From Hymenoscyphus infarciens (Eukaryota > Ascomycota > Leotiomycetes > Helotiales > Helotiaceae): 64,000 nt of DNA. Both the position numbers and the translations under genes were made by a program. The notes beneath the pieces are model-generated. The model worked only from the letters and a program-made list of their open reading frames with translations. It did no database searches and was not told the origin of the DNA. Positions 47,182 to 60,223 of this stretch are shown here, piece by piece. The stretch spans positions 1 through 64,000 of the forward strand of contig LLCB01000241.1 of assembly GCA_001414345.1 (NCBI GenBank), given 5' to 3'. The stretch's first letter is position 1. Every line of letters begins with the position of its first letter.

Positions 47182-48050
47182 GTTCTTACTACTACTACTA
47201 TTTCTTATTTAAATACCTTCTTTACTTAGCTATTATCTTATATATATCCTACTTACTTCTTTTTCTTAAACTATATAATAATATCCTTACTTTAGAGCTT
47301 TTAAGCTACTATTACTTCTACTTTATATCTACTTATATTTATAGCTCTAATTACTTCCTTTAGTAATAGCTTATTCTTCTCTTTATCTATCTCTATTACT
47401 TAAACTATAATCTTCTTAGTATATTTAGCTAATACTACGTATTCCCTCTATAATATAGTTACTACCTCTCTCTATAGTTCTCTAGTTCTAGCTCTCTCTA
47501 TCTACGTTAGACTATACTTCTTTATTCCTCTTATTCTCTTAACTATAATAGTAAGCTCCTCTTATAGGATTCTATATATAATTATATTATCCTCTCTCTT
47601 TCTAGTTCTTCTATATTTAAGTACTTTTCCTACTACTTTAATAATTACTTTAATATCTCTCTTTTTTATTACTAAGTTAAGTATTATTTAGATTAGACTC
47701 TTCTCTATTACGTCTATATAGTCTAATACTCCTTTTCGTCTCTTTATACTCTACTCTTCTTAGTTTATTATACTATCTTTATTAGTTACTAATACTCTAG
47801 AGAAGAGAATAGAGGCTCTTTATAAGCCTCTCTTTTCTCTACTACTACTACTACTATAATTATTTAGTATAATTATAAAGTACTTTAGTCTCTTTCTAGA
47901 CTATCTAATAGTCGTCTAAACGTATTTCAAGGCTTTTAGAGTTACTTTGTTAATTCTGAAAAAGTTTTAAGTCTCTAGTATATACTATATATATAATCTT
48001 CTTATTTAATAGAAGTATCTATATTTAGTTTAATAACTTTAACTATAGAA
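47182..48050 (-). mobile_element. LINE, 5' portion separated by Gypsy A copy 2
   Basis: Continuation of the LINE at 34938-39332, recognised because the TAAGC duplication joins 39337 to 47182. On the minus strand the stretch to about 47.5 kb is Lys/Glu-rich, as expected for a LINE ORF1 upstream of its zinc knuckles. The 5' boundary is not visible; I place it loosely before 48.1 kb. Confidence 0.5.
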
Positions 48051-48099
48051 TTATAAGCTTAGCTAAAGATTATACCTAGGTAGAGGTAATCTAATTAGT

Positions 48100-49516
48100 A
48101 CTATTTTAGTATAAAAAGGTAGTTAGTAGAGGTAGATTAAGAAGAGTAGAATTATAAAAGATATCTAAGAGTATAATTATATAATACTATTAAATAAGAA
48201 GACTAAGCTATAGTAGTAGCAAAGAAGGAGAAAGAGAGAGTTATTAAAGTTATAATTATAATAGTAACGTCTCTTTATAAATATACTTTAAAGTAAGTAA
48301 ACTACGTAGTTATAAAGACTTAAATTATATATGAATTTATTTATAAAAGAGAGATAATAAGAGTAATAAGAAGAAGATAAGAAAAAGCTAAGAAGTTAGT
48401 ATAAGAGAGATAATAGATATAGACTATAGTAGTACTAATAAAGATTAATTACTCTAATTTATATCTTCTTATTTATACTCTTCTATACTTATTTAATTAA
48501 CTACTATAGTGTTCTTCTCTTTATATAATATATTAAAACTACTACTAGATATATTATCTTCTCTATTATCTCTAGAAGTATAGAAAGCACTATTACTCTA
48601 ATATCTTAATTACTTACTCTTAGAAAATATTAATAATATACTTTAATTTAGAGTACTATTAAGAGCTTAAAAGTCTTATATATATTAAAGAACCTTTTAT
48701 CTACTACTAAATTTAATAAGCTTTTAATATTAAAAGTAAAGAACGATTTAGAAGCTAGTCTAATTAAGAGAGTTAGTCTATACTAAGAGACATCTTTTAT
48801 AGCCTCTCTACTTAGTTTTATATCTAAACTAAAGCTTAATAGTAATCGACGCTAAATATACTATTTATTCTATCTTAAAAGCTACTTAATAAATTATTAT
48901 ATATTAGATAAATATATATCTCTAAAGTATATCTCTTTCTAGAAGGTATTAGCTATAATATAAGAAGCTAGCTAAGGGTATATAATACTTAAAAGAGATA
49001 TATCTAACGCTTTTCAAATAATACTAATTCTATTATAAATATACTAGCTTTTAGGTTTCTAATAGAAATAGATTTATTATACTTATATAGTACTACTCTT
49101 TAACCTTACTATAGTATTATTTATTTTTAATATCTTTATAAAAGCTCTTAAATAGATAATATAGTTATACTTAGAGTAGTATATTATAAGCTACTATTTA
49201 GATAACGAGTTTATTATATTTAAAGCTATTAAAGCTATATCTTAATTCTTTAAGAAATAAGCTATAGAATATAAGACTCTTATATAAATATTAAGTATAG
49301 TAATTAATAATAAAAAGAGTACTTAAGATACGCTCTTAGAGGTAATCGGATATCTAATAGATACTATTACTTTTAAGACCTCTATACTACTAGAAAAGCT
49401 AGCTAAGATAAAGCTTAAGATATACTAATTTATTAACTATAGAAGTATTATCTATAATAAGCTTAAATCGCTTACTAGCCTTATATCTTTTTACACTTCT
49501 ATAGTATAATTTAGTA
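48100..49516 (+). pseudogene. DIRS-type reverse transcriptase relic, first part
   Basis: Plus-strand frame with RIP stops. From about 48600 it reads as an unusual reverse transcriptase. KRDISNAFQIIL near 48990-49025 is the first catalytic Asp box, then comes a FGL..APFIF-like box (FNLTIVLFIFNIF) near 49110-49140. YLDNEFIIFKAI near 49200-49230 is the YLDD box. EVIGYLIDTITFKT near 49340-49380 follows. This order and spacing resembles DIRS/Ngaro-type elements rather than Gypsy, Copia or LINE. It is cut at 49516 by a hAT transposon and resumes at about 60232. A tyrosine recombinase would confirm the class but is not visible in the window. Confidence 0.6.
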
Positions 49517-49630
49517 TAGAGAATACGTATAGTTTTTAAAGAACTAACTATACTAACTTACTATATATTTAGTTTTAGTAAATTTTACTTAGTTTTAAAT
49601 TACTTATCTAAAACTATAGTTAGTATAGTT

Positions 49631-49805
49631 TATAGCGATTATAGAAGTAATATCGAGAGTATAGAATAAGTAAAGTAAAGTTAAAGTAGATACTTAATTC
49701 CTAGAACTATAGAGGAGAGTATAAGGCTTTAAATACTATACTTCTTACTTAAAAGGTAGAGGTTATTAGATAATCCTTTATCTAACCTACCTTTATCTTA
49801 TAATA
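49631..49805 (-). repeat. 3' LTR of the Copia element
   Basis: About 175 bp, beginning TATAGCGATTATAG on the plus strand, similar to the solo LTR at 4564-4738. Its inner edge is placed by comparison with that copy. Confidence 0.85.
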
Positions 49806-50329
49806 TATCTTTTAAATAACCTTTCCTAATTAGGAAAGCATTATTTACTATATATATAGATTTAATAACCTAAACTCTTTCTTTTCTTTTTATAACTTCT
49901 ATAAAACTCTTCTACTACTACTAGACTACTATAGCTTATACTACCTAATAAAAGACTATAATATAAAGCTTATATTTACCTTTTCTAGGCTTTTATATTA
50001 ACTAAAATAGCCTCTCTCCTAGATCTCTTATCTTCTAGATAGTAAGACCTCTATAAATAGTAGGCTTATACTCGTTTATAAGTATTATAAAGCTAAAGTC
50101 TCTAAAGAAAGTAAGTATTATAAAAATAAAGTTAATAAAGAAGGTATTAAATATATAATTAATAGATTAAAACCTAGGTATTATATACTTATAAGTTCTT
50201 TTAAGTATATTAATCCTTATACTATATTTTAACTAACTATATAAGAATATTAAATATTAAATCTCTTATATATTTCCTCTTCTAGTCTAGTTATACTCTA
50301 AAGTAGTATACTTAGTAGATTTTATATTA

Positions 50330-51640
50330 TTAATATTTCTAAAAATAAGCTAGAAAAGTTAGTAGTTATAAGCTTTAATTAATATTAAGCTTTTAAAGAC
50401 GATCTTAAACCTAAAAAACTTCTTAAAAAGCTTTTAACTATTAATATTAAACTCTTAAATAAACTTTTTAATAATAATATTAAGTATCTAACTATTAGTA
50501 GTAAGAGCTTACTTACTACGCCTTCTATTAAGAAAGCTTATCTTAATATTTCGAATTTTTAAGAAGCTTCTTATAAAAGCTATATTACTTTTATAATAAC
50601 TAGTAAATTAACTAACTACTATTATAATATAGAGTTAAAAAAAGTAGTATATTATTTTAACTATACTATTAAATACTCTTATAAAGTGTTATTAAGTATC
50701 TATCTCTCTTTTATAATTATCTTAATTAAAAATCTTAAGAAATATTAGACTAATATTAGTAATAAAGTTTATATAAAGCTTTATTTAGTTAGTCTTTTAC
50801 TTCTTATTTTATTTCTTTAGCTAATTTTATAGATCTAAAAGTAGAAGAAGTTATATAATATAATCTATATAAGACTTAAATAGGGTTTTAAAAGCTCTTA
50901 GTTATTCTTAGTTCTAAACTATACTTATTACTATAAGAAGCTTAATAGTTTTTAGAGTCCTACTTCTAATAATAAACTAGATAGTAATACTTTTAAGGTT
51001 TTAAAGTATAGTAACTATATTCTTAAGAGTACTTCTTTTATTACTTCTACTTTAAATAGTACTCTACTTATAAAAGCTAATACTTATAGTTAAACTAAGA
51101 GCTAGAGTACTTCTTATAAGAGTTCTACTATTTATAGTAAAAATAATACCTCTCTTTCTAAGTAGTAAAAGTCTATTTAAAAGCTTTTAAAGGTTTTTCT
51201 AAAAAGCTATTTTAAAAAATCTATTTTAAAGTCTGTTTTAAAAAAGACTATTTTAAAGAAAACTACTCTTATAAAGTTAGTTTCTAAGAAGTTATCTTCT
51301 AAAAAGCTTACTAATAACTATTCTAAGTATTCTTTAAAAAGCTATAAATATAAGAAGAATGTTTTTAAAAGTAAGAAGTTTAAAAATAATAATAGTAATA
51401 ATAAGTCTAATAATATTAATCTTAGTAATACTTTTAATAAAATAAGTATAATACTTACTACTCTTAATAAAACTATTTCTAAGTATTAGAAGAAGTATTA
51501 TTAGTTAGTTAGTAGACTTTATATTTATATAGTAGTAGTTAGTTTCTTTAAAACTTTATATTTATATTTAGTAGTACTTCTTAGAAAAGTCTTATAATAC
51601 TTAATTACTAAGTATATAATAATTAAATAAATAAATAAAA
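50330..51640 (+). pseudogene. Long antisense ORF remnant in the 3' part of the Copia element
   Basis: Between RNase H and the 3' LTR, on the strand opposite to pol, one frame stays coding-like for more than 400 codons. Stops occur only as TAA/TAG at likely Gln/Trp sites. It begins near AFKDDLKPKKLLKKLLT (about 50390) and has a conserved-looking middle. It ends in a strongly Lys/Ser/Asn-rich, presumably disordered, nucleic-acid-binding-like tail (KKLSSKKLTNNYSKY near 51290-51330). I do not recognise it. It could be an extra gene of the element, a captured gene, or an older gene into which the pol end fused. The middle is Leu/Ile-inflated by RIP, which hinders identification. Confidence 0.55.
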
Positions 51641-51899
51641 TCTAAAATAAGCTTATAATACTCTTTAAATAATTATAATATAAAAAAGAATAAAACTTCT
51701 TAAAAATATATAAGTAAAATAATAAAGTAAAATATAATAATATATAAAAATAATAGAGAGTATTATTTACTATTTTAGAAGAATGTTTTTAACTTAAAAT
51801 TATAGTTTTAATCTAAAATTTAATATACTTTCGCCTTTTAAAAGAGTATTTTACTAAGTAAATAAGTGTTCTAGAGATTAAGTAAAGCTTTAAAATATT

Positions 51900-54800
51900 T
51901 AAATTTTTATCTAGATAAGTTTTTTATAAGTCTATCTACTAGTATATTATTTATTAGTAAATAAGTAACCTAGAAAGATCTCTTCTAATACTTCTAATAA
52001 AGCTATATATTCTAGATATCTATATATTAAAACTTTATAAATATTCTCTTATTTTCTCTAGTAATTAATTAAATAGTTTATTAATTATTATAAAATATAT
52101 TTTCTATTTTATTTAAATTAAGCTATAGTTTTTTAAAGAGACGCTTTAATACTATTGTTTCTATACTTAGCTACTTTACTCTTAAGAGCTTAGCTTCTAT
52201 TATTAATATTATGATTATATCTTATTATAAGGCTCTTAAAGCTATAAGTCTATTAAATAATAATATTATATATCTATTAAAAGATCTTTGAGTTTCTAGA
52301 TTATTAGTATATAATATATCTAAGATAAGTACTAGTTATATACCTTTAAGCTCTTTTCTATATATAATTCCTAAAAACCTTATTCTAAATAAGTATTAAA
52401 TATACTAATCTATTATAGCTATATATTTATTATTTAGATTAGTTAAGAAATATAAAAGCTAAGAAGTAGTAAATATAATATCTAGTTATATTATAATTAC
52501 TATATAGAGTACTAAACTTATCTTCTCTTAATAGAACTTTATAAATATAGGTTTTACTATTCTTTAATTCTTTTTTAGTTTATATATTAGAAGTAGTATA
52601 CTTAGGTAATCTCTATTAATAAGCTTAAATTATTTAATAATTATATAATATATATATTATAAAAGAGCTATATCTTTTTCTATACTTTATCTTTATAGAC
52701 TTTTACTCTAAAATACTATTCTATATTACTAAGTAAGTATAGTTTATATAAAAGCTTTAGTTTATTTATTATAATTATTACTAGAAATATATTATCTTAA
52801 TAGTATATTATCTATATATTATTTATATAAAAGATTATAAAAACCTTTTTTAAGAAATCTATATAAATATAAGACTCTTCTAAATAGAGTATTAAGCTAT
52901 ATTCTTAAAAAGTAGTTATAAAGTATTTAAACTATAAAGCTAGAGAATCTCTTAACTTATAAAGTACTTTATCTAATTTAATATATAGTCTCTTTTATTA
53001 ATATTTATTTAAAAGTTAATAAGCTATTAGAAGAGCTTTTATATCCTTTTCTATATTAATAAACACGTTTATAATATTATATTATTTAATCTCTAGGTTA
53101 AATCTAGTAGCTATTACTATAGCTATTTAGAATAATCTTATTATAAGTATAGTAGTATATATTTTAAAAGATAGTATCTTCTTATTAGAGATTACTTCTA
53201 ACTATAAACTAAGCTAAGTATTAAATTAGATAGTTTATAGAGTTATATTTATATATAAATACCTATTTTAAGAGTAATAGTTTTATTTTAGTATTCTATC
53301 TTTTAATTATATACTAGTATTTCTTTTTCTTTAGGTTCTTAATTTTAAGCTCTAAATTATCTTTAAAATACTTACTAAGTAGATAGTTTATAAGTTCTCT
53401 TTATAATTTTAGTTCTTTTAGTAGTTTTAACTAATAAAGATATAGATATCTAGGCTTTAGAGGCGTTTCTTCTTCTATTATTATTACTATAATAATATAG
53501 TAGATATCTTATAAGTTCTCTTTATTTAATACTATACTCTTTAATAAAGGCTAAAAAGTATTAAAGAAATAATTTAAATATTCTAGAATAGCTTATTAAA
53601 GCTCTATTCTAATTAATATAACTAGTAGAGTAGAGATTATTATATTTTTAGTATTCTCTTTTCTAGGTTAACCTCTTTTACTCTTTCTTAATATAAGTAG
53701 ATATACTTTCTTTATATATTCTTACTTTATTTTAAGCTCTTTTAGGTTTTTACTTTCTATATTTATTATTCTTTACTTTTTAGTTAATTTTATATTAAAA
53801 GTTTTTAGAACTAGTATATTAGAAGTTCTTTCTTATATACTACTTTATTATTAAAAGAGCTTACTTTCTCTATTTTATTAGAAGATTTTTTCTAATATTC
53901 TATTACTTATCTTAATTAGTAGACTACTTAGGCCTTTTATACTTTTAGTATTATTTTATAGTTAAGAGAATCTTATAAGTACTTATTAAGAGAGTCTTAT
54001 AGTTTATTAAGAGATTCTTATATTTTACTTATTTTAAGAGCTTATAACCTATTTTAGTATATTTTTAGGTTTAGGTATTACTTTAAGTAATAGAAGTCTA
54101 AACTTAGAAGAGATTATATCTCTCTTTTCTAGCTTTACTTCTAAGTTCTAGCTAATTAAAGCTTTATTTAGTATATTAGTAGCTTTAGGTAAAACATCTC
54201 TTACTAGTTTAGCTTCTAGTTTTAGTTTTCTTATGCTTTCTATTTTATATATACTAATACTTTTAAGTAAAGCTTTAACGTTTTATTACTCTTACTTAAC
54301 TATATGTTATATTACTATATAAGTAATTATAATAGATTATTATTCTACTTTTTAATATTTTAGTATATAAAAGATTTCTTTATTAAATATAATATTCTAA
54401 GTTATAATAACTTAATTAAGCTATAGAACTTAGATATAGTAGATATTTAATAAGATATACTTAACTAAATAACTTATATAAGCTTTAAGATTAACTTTAA
54501 AGGCTCTCTTCTTTTTTAGTAGATAAGCTCTAGATTTATAAACGTAGATTCTATTCTAATCTAGTTTAAAGTCTTTTATTACTAAATTCTTAAACTTTAG
54601 ATTATATTAGTAGAAATAATTATTAAACTATAATAAGAGTACCTTATTTAATATCTTAAACTTATTTTTTTAGTTAAGACTTATATTATAAAGCTAGATT
54701 CTAGCTATAGTTGACTTAGTCTAGAAATATTATAGTAAATTAGTAGTAGATAATATTTTAATTAAGTATATAATTACTTTTTATCTTACTCTTTCTACCT

Positions 54801-57000
54801 CTTTATTTAACTTATAAGTATAAGTTAGTATAAGTTCTAAGTTTATTCTAATTTCTATAGCTTATAAAGTATATTCTAAGACTCTATATTATAGGATTAC
54901 TAATTTATTATTATTATATTTAAGCTTATAAATCAAAAAACTATATTACTATCTAATCTATCTTTTAAAGTTCTTAAGCTTTTTAAATACTATTTCTCTC
55001 TTTTTATTTATTATTATAAATCTAAAGAGCTTTCTACTATACTCCTCTTTTATTAGAAGAAGCTATTTAGCTCTATTATATCTAGTTAAGAAGTTAAATA
55101 GATCTTATAAGTACTACTAGAATAGTTATATACTTCTATTCTTAGAGATATATCTTAAAATAACGTTCTAAGTATAAGTAATAGTATAGTATAAGTACTT
55201 TACTTATTTAATACTTATTATTTTTACGTTTTTTACTAACTAGACTAGAGCTTTAAGAGCTTCCTATCCTAGATATCTTAATCTTTTATATTATATTTCT
55301 ACTAAATTACTTCTTAGTCTAGTATAGTTTCTTATCTTCTTATAAAAGCGTTTATTAATCTTTTTAGAGAGTATTAAGTATATTAAAGTAAATATAGCTT
55401 AGGGGTTTTAGAGCTTAGTATAGTTATTAATAGAGTTATATTTAAATAAGACTAAGTTTATTATATAAATTAAAGATTTAATAACTATACTATTCTTTAT
55501 AGATCTAAAGTATAGTAAATAGTTATACTTATTATACTATACTCTAGATTCTTTAATATATACTTCTAAGATAATATTAGAATAAAAGCTCTTAATAATA
55601 GTAATATTAGTAAGCGTTAGATCTACTAAGTTACTTCCTCTTTTACTCTTAAGAACGTTCTTTATAACTCTTATTCCTATTCTACTAATTAGAATACTAG
55701 TTATTTCTAATTCTACTATATTATTAAAGTATCTAAAAGTTCTTAAGATAAGTATATCTTTACTATTAATAAGATAAACTACTTTATAATTATTAAAGAG
55801 TATTAAATCTATAAAAGAGTATTTAATATATTTAGCTATAAAAGTATAGATTCCTTATTTTAGAGCTTAGTTTATCTTTTCTAGATTAGTTAAAAGCTTT
55901 AAAGATAAGATTATAATACTTATATTCCTAATAAGGTATTTTAATAACTCTTAACTACTACTAATAAAGCTTATAGATCCCTTTCTAAACTTAGATTATA
56001 TTATAGAGAACCTTTTAATTAGTTTCTTTTAGAGGTCTATTTAGAATAGAGCTCTTAAACGCTATATACTCTCTTTTAACTTCTTATTATTTAGAGGATT
56101 ATTAAGAGTAGAATTATACTTTCTAGTAAGTATAAATTCTAAGGTTTAGTAGTTAATAGGTTTCTAAAAGTGTTTTTAACTAGTCTTATATAAATATTTC
56201 TTATTATTAGAACTCTTATTTTAAGCTTTATTCTTAGAATTAGATAGGTTATTACTTCTACCTCTAAGGATAGAGTATATCTTACTAGCCTTTTTACTAG
56301 TCTTTAATATAAGGTGTTTATATAAGATCTCTAAAAACATTTTAATAAGATTATTAAGTAATATAACTTCTTTTCTAAGCTCTATATTATTAATTAATTA
56401 TATCTTTTAACTTATTACCTAGGTAAGAGTAACTTAGTAAACTATATCTAAGAAGTCTTTTACTATAAGTAGACTCTTAATCTTTAAGAGTTAAAAATTT
56501 TTTACTTAGTTATAGTAGTGTTTTTAGTTAAAGAACTAGTAATTAAGGTTTATAGACTCTAATTTAGTTTAAGTAAGCGTATTCTAGTATTCTATATATA
56601 CTATATTTTCTATGTTTTCTAATATTAGTACTAAGTTACTTTTAAGCTTTTAAATTAAGTCTTAGAAAGCGAATTTCTAAGTATATCTAAGTAAGGATTA
56701 GGCTTCTAAGAGTATAGACTTATCTATAGTACTCTCTACTTAGGAGCTAACTTTATATATCTTACTTTATATAGTATAAAGCTTATTAATTTTAAAAGCG
56801 TATCTTTTACTATTATCTTTAAAGTCCTCTTTAACGTTATTAGCTATTACTAAGAGAGGTAGTTCTAGTAGATCTCTTCTTATATATTAAGCTACTAATA
56901 GTATATCCTAGGCTTTATTTACTATAAGCTAGGCTTCTTTAAGTCTAATATTCTTATTAAGTATAGCTTATTTAATTATAGAATAGAGTCTTTTAAGCTT
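51900..57000 (-). pseudogene. gag-pol of the Copia element, RIP-inactivated
   Basis: Minus-strand polyprotein in Copia order. Gag is expected near 57000-56200. Protease and integrase are expected near 56200-54500, where I could not place individual catalytic residues. Reverse transcriptase lies near 54300-52700, ending in YIDNILL. RNase H covers about 52500-52000. Many TAA/TAG stops show it is dead. The orientation is certain from the RT and post-RT boxes; the outer limits are approximate. Confidence 0.65.
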
Positions 57001-57259
57001 ATTAGCGTTTTTAGTATTAAGACTATTTAGGTTAAAGTATTCCTAGACTCTTTTTTAGTAAGTAATATAAAAGAAGCGGTTATACTATATAAGCTACGAG
57101 TTTTAGTTAGTAAGAAGGATTTTTTTAGTTAAGAGTAAGCTTACTATTATAAAAGTAGTACTCTTAAGAAGAAAAATAAGAATAGATAAAAAGAAGATAA
57201 AGCTAATATAACTAGTATAGTAGAAGTAGTATCTTATCTACTAACTAAGCTTATAACTA

Positions 57260-57432
57260 TAGCGATTATAGAAGCTATATTAAGAGTATAAGATAAGTAA
57301 AGTAAAGTTAAAGTAGATACTTAATTCCTAGAACTATAGAGGAGAGTATAAGGCTTTAAATACTATACTTCTTACTTAAAAAGTAGGGATTATTAGGTAA
57401 TCCTTTATCTAACTCACCTTTATTCTATGACA
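57260..57432 (-). repeat. 5' LTR of the Copia element
   Basis: About 173 bp, ending in TGACA, the least RIP-altered terminus of the three copies. TAGTT follows. Confidence 0.85.
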
Positions 57433-57759
57433 TAGTTTTATATAGTAAAACTACGTAGTTTTAAAAACTACGTAACTTTTTAATATTATATAAAATATAT
57501 AATAATATATTAAAATTTTATAGTTTTAGCTAGGTTTCTAGGAAAGTTTAAGTTTTAAGAAGCCTAGAAAAAAGGAAAACTAAACTCTTTTAAGCTCTAT
57601 TTTAGTAGTTTCTAGGCTTTCTATTAGCTAGGCTCTTATTACTTATCTTATAATAAACTATAAACGTTAGTAATACTATTATTAAAATAATAATAATAAT
57701 ATTAGTTTACTATTAAAAGAAGCCTAGACACTCTCTAAGAAGTTAGTAAGAGTTCCTAA

Positions 57760-60063
57760 ACCTATACTAAAGATATACTAACCTCTTATCTTCTCTACTT
57801 CTACCTAAGCTAAGGCCTAGGCTACTACTATTACTAAAGAAGCAGCTATCTTAAATAATAAACTAGGAGACGAAGATATAAACTAGGAATAAGCACTTTT
57901 ATACGTATATAGTAGGTCTCCTTCTACTAGCTCGTCTTATTTAGTTTCCTCTAGTTTATCTACTAGTTTAAAGTGTAAATATATATAAAAGTTAACTATA
58001 GAGTAATAATACTCTTAAGTATAGAACTATATACTCTTAGTAGATATTAATACTAAATATATATATTAAATAACGAAAAAGTACTCCTAGGATTAGAAGT
58101 ATTATATATAATAGTACTAAGTCTTATCTAGTACTAGAATCGTATAAAAACACCTAATTAAAGTTTATAAGATTCTAAATAAAGAACCTTATTAAGAGAT
58201 AGTATATAGTATAAAGCGGCGGATTAAGATTACTTTAGAATTAGTCTAGTAAAACACTAAAAAGTAATATTAAATTAGCTATAGTAATAGTATCTTACTT
58301 AATCTAAAAGTACTTAAATATCTCTAGATATAAGTAATCGTTATATACTCTCTCGCTTTTAAGCTAGTAGAGGCTCTCGAGGTTAGAGCCTTCTTATACT
58401 ATTTTAATTCTAACGTACTAGTTTAGCTTCTACTTATATATTTTATAATATATAGATAGATCTAAAACTACTATAATATATAAAAAGTTCGAATCCGCTA
58501 TCTACTTAATAGTTTACTTTTAAAGATCTATATCTTATATAATCTCTAGAGCTTACTAAATAATCTTATAATATTTAGTATACTAGCGTGTTTTATAGAG
58601 GTAGATAAGAAGCTTTAATTAGTAGTATTAGCTCTTAAAGGAGTTAAAGGCTTATATAGAGATAAGTATCTTAGAAACGCGATTATTAAGGTTTTAGAGA
58701 ATTAGAGTTTTATATAAAATTTAAGATACTTTTAAATAAATAACGCTTTAAATAATAATATAATAATAGAGTTCCTATAGTTAAGTATATACTTTTTTTA
58801 CTTTATTTAATACCTTTATTAATCTTTTAAAAATGCGTCTTAAATATAGAATTCTAAATTATACTACTCTTAAGTATTAAATACGTTATATAGGTTATAT
58901 TATTAATCTTATTATCTAGTTCTTCCTCTTTTATATAACTAAAGACACTCTTGATTACGACGATATCGATTAATCTTCGGTGTTTTAAGCGACGATAGAT
59001 TCTATTAAAAATTAGTATAAAATTAGACTTCTTAGTAAACTTTATAATTTCGTAGTATATATTTAAAGAAGTATTTAATAGCTTATAATATATAAAGAGA
59101 TTATAGAATTAAGACTTAAAAGAGATAATAGTATATAGTAGAATTCTTAGTATAATATATTAGATAGCGTACTTATTTATAAAGATAATATACTCTCTAA
59201 TAATAATTAGTATATTATATATATTATATATAAGTTTCTTAAGTAATTTATACTACTAAGATACTCGAGTTAGATTATTTAATACTCTTAAAAGCACTTA
59301 TTATAATAGATTATTATCTCTTAGCTTTTAAGTATAGTAAAAGAATATTTATAAAGAACTCTATACTTTTATAGATCTTTAATTTAGACTAGAAGAAGCT
59401 AAATAACTATTATCGATTATTTAACGATTTACTAGTATATACTATAGTACTTATATTAAATCTACGTCTTAAATAGTAGTATATTAATAAGAATTAGAAA
59501 AAAGCTCTTTAAGACTCTATTAGAGGTTTAGTACTTAATCTCTAGAAGGAATATTATCTAATAATCTTAATATTACTTGATAATTCTACTACTACTACTA
59601 CTACTCTAAAAGACAACGATAATCTCTTTTTCTTATTCCTTTATACTACTTTTAACGAGATTAATAATATATCTACTACCGACGAATATAAGTACTATTA
59701 TACCTCTTCTATTATACTAATATATTTAAATCCTATTAAATAGTAGCTTAAGTCTATCTAATAAAAGTAGTACTTAAATCTCTCTTAAATAGCTCTTAAT
59801 ATACTCTTAATATCTACTATATCTACTAAGCTAGAGCGACTCTTCTCTAGTACTAAAATTATAATTACTAATTATTAGAACTGTCTTAGTATACTTTTAA
59901 TAAACGCTCTTATATACTTTAAGTCTTAGTTCGGTTTACTTAATCTAGAAGATACTATAATAAAGATTAAAAGAGAGATTAGAGTATTAGAGAAGAAGAA
60001 TAATAAGAGAATTATAAGAGAGGTTAATACTTTAGTTACTACTAAAGAGCTACTTTTAGGTTA
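57760..60063 (+). pseudogene. hAT transposase, RIP-inactivated
   Basis: Plus-strand frame with TAA/TAG stops. The C-terminal dimerisation domain is the clearest part: ISTKLERLFSSTKIIIT near 59815-59865, then NCLSILLINALIYFKS near 59880-59930. This matches the hAT C-terminal signature (E-R-x-F-S, then R-x-x-L followed by a W or F-rich helix). The catalytic domain is expected in the preceding 1.5 kb, and a BED-type zinc finger may lie near 57950-58150, but neither can be read with confidence. Confidence 0.72.
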
Positions 60064-60223
60064 AAAATAGTAGCTCTTTTTATCTATAGTTTTTAAAACT
60101 ACGATAGTTTATATAGTTAGTTTTATTAATTTATTACTTAGTTCTACTAATAGTACTAAAACCGTAGTATAGTTTAGTATATTCAAAACTAGAGGAAAAC
60201 TACGAAAACTATACTATTCCCTA

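Larger units (their letters stand above)
49631..57432 (-). mobile_element. Ty1/Copia LTR retrotransposon (RIP-inactivated)
   Basis: A complete 7802 bp element, genes on the minus strand. LTRs of about 170-175 bp lie at about 49631-49805 and 57260-57432. TAGTT flanks both sides (49626-49630 and 57433-57437), a perfect duplication. The Copia signature is the RT/RNase H region: a YVDD-like YIDNILL near 52820-52800, and the box normally reading GSLMY..RPDI, visible as ISLVLYIVIIITR near 52530-52490. A third LTR of this family is the solo copy at 4564-4738. The element sits just inside the left end of the hAT transposon. Confidence 0.92.
49517..60223 (+). mobile_element. hAT DNA transposon, split by a Copia element
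   Basis: The left end reads TAGAGAATACGTATAG; the right end, on the opposite strand, reads TAGGGAATAGTATAG, a good terminal inverted repeat (CAGGG-type ends after RIP). Removing the nested Copia element (49631-57432 plus one target copy) leaves about 2.9 kb, normal for hAT. The 8 bp flanks are ATTTAGTA and TACTAGTA, only partly alike, so the target duplication is not proven. The reverse transcriptase frame of the DIRS-type relic continues across both sides, which supports these borders. Confidence 0.72.

Noticed and set aside
47166..47363. 65-codon plus-strand open frame
   Set aside because: Starts in the last bases of the Gypsy A copy 2 LTR and runs antisense to the LINE; Tyr/Leu-rich noise.
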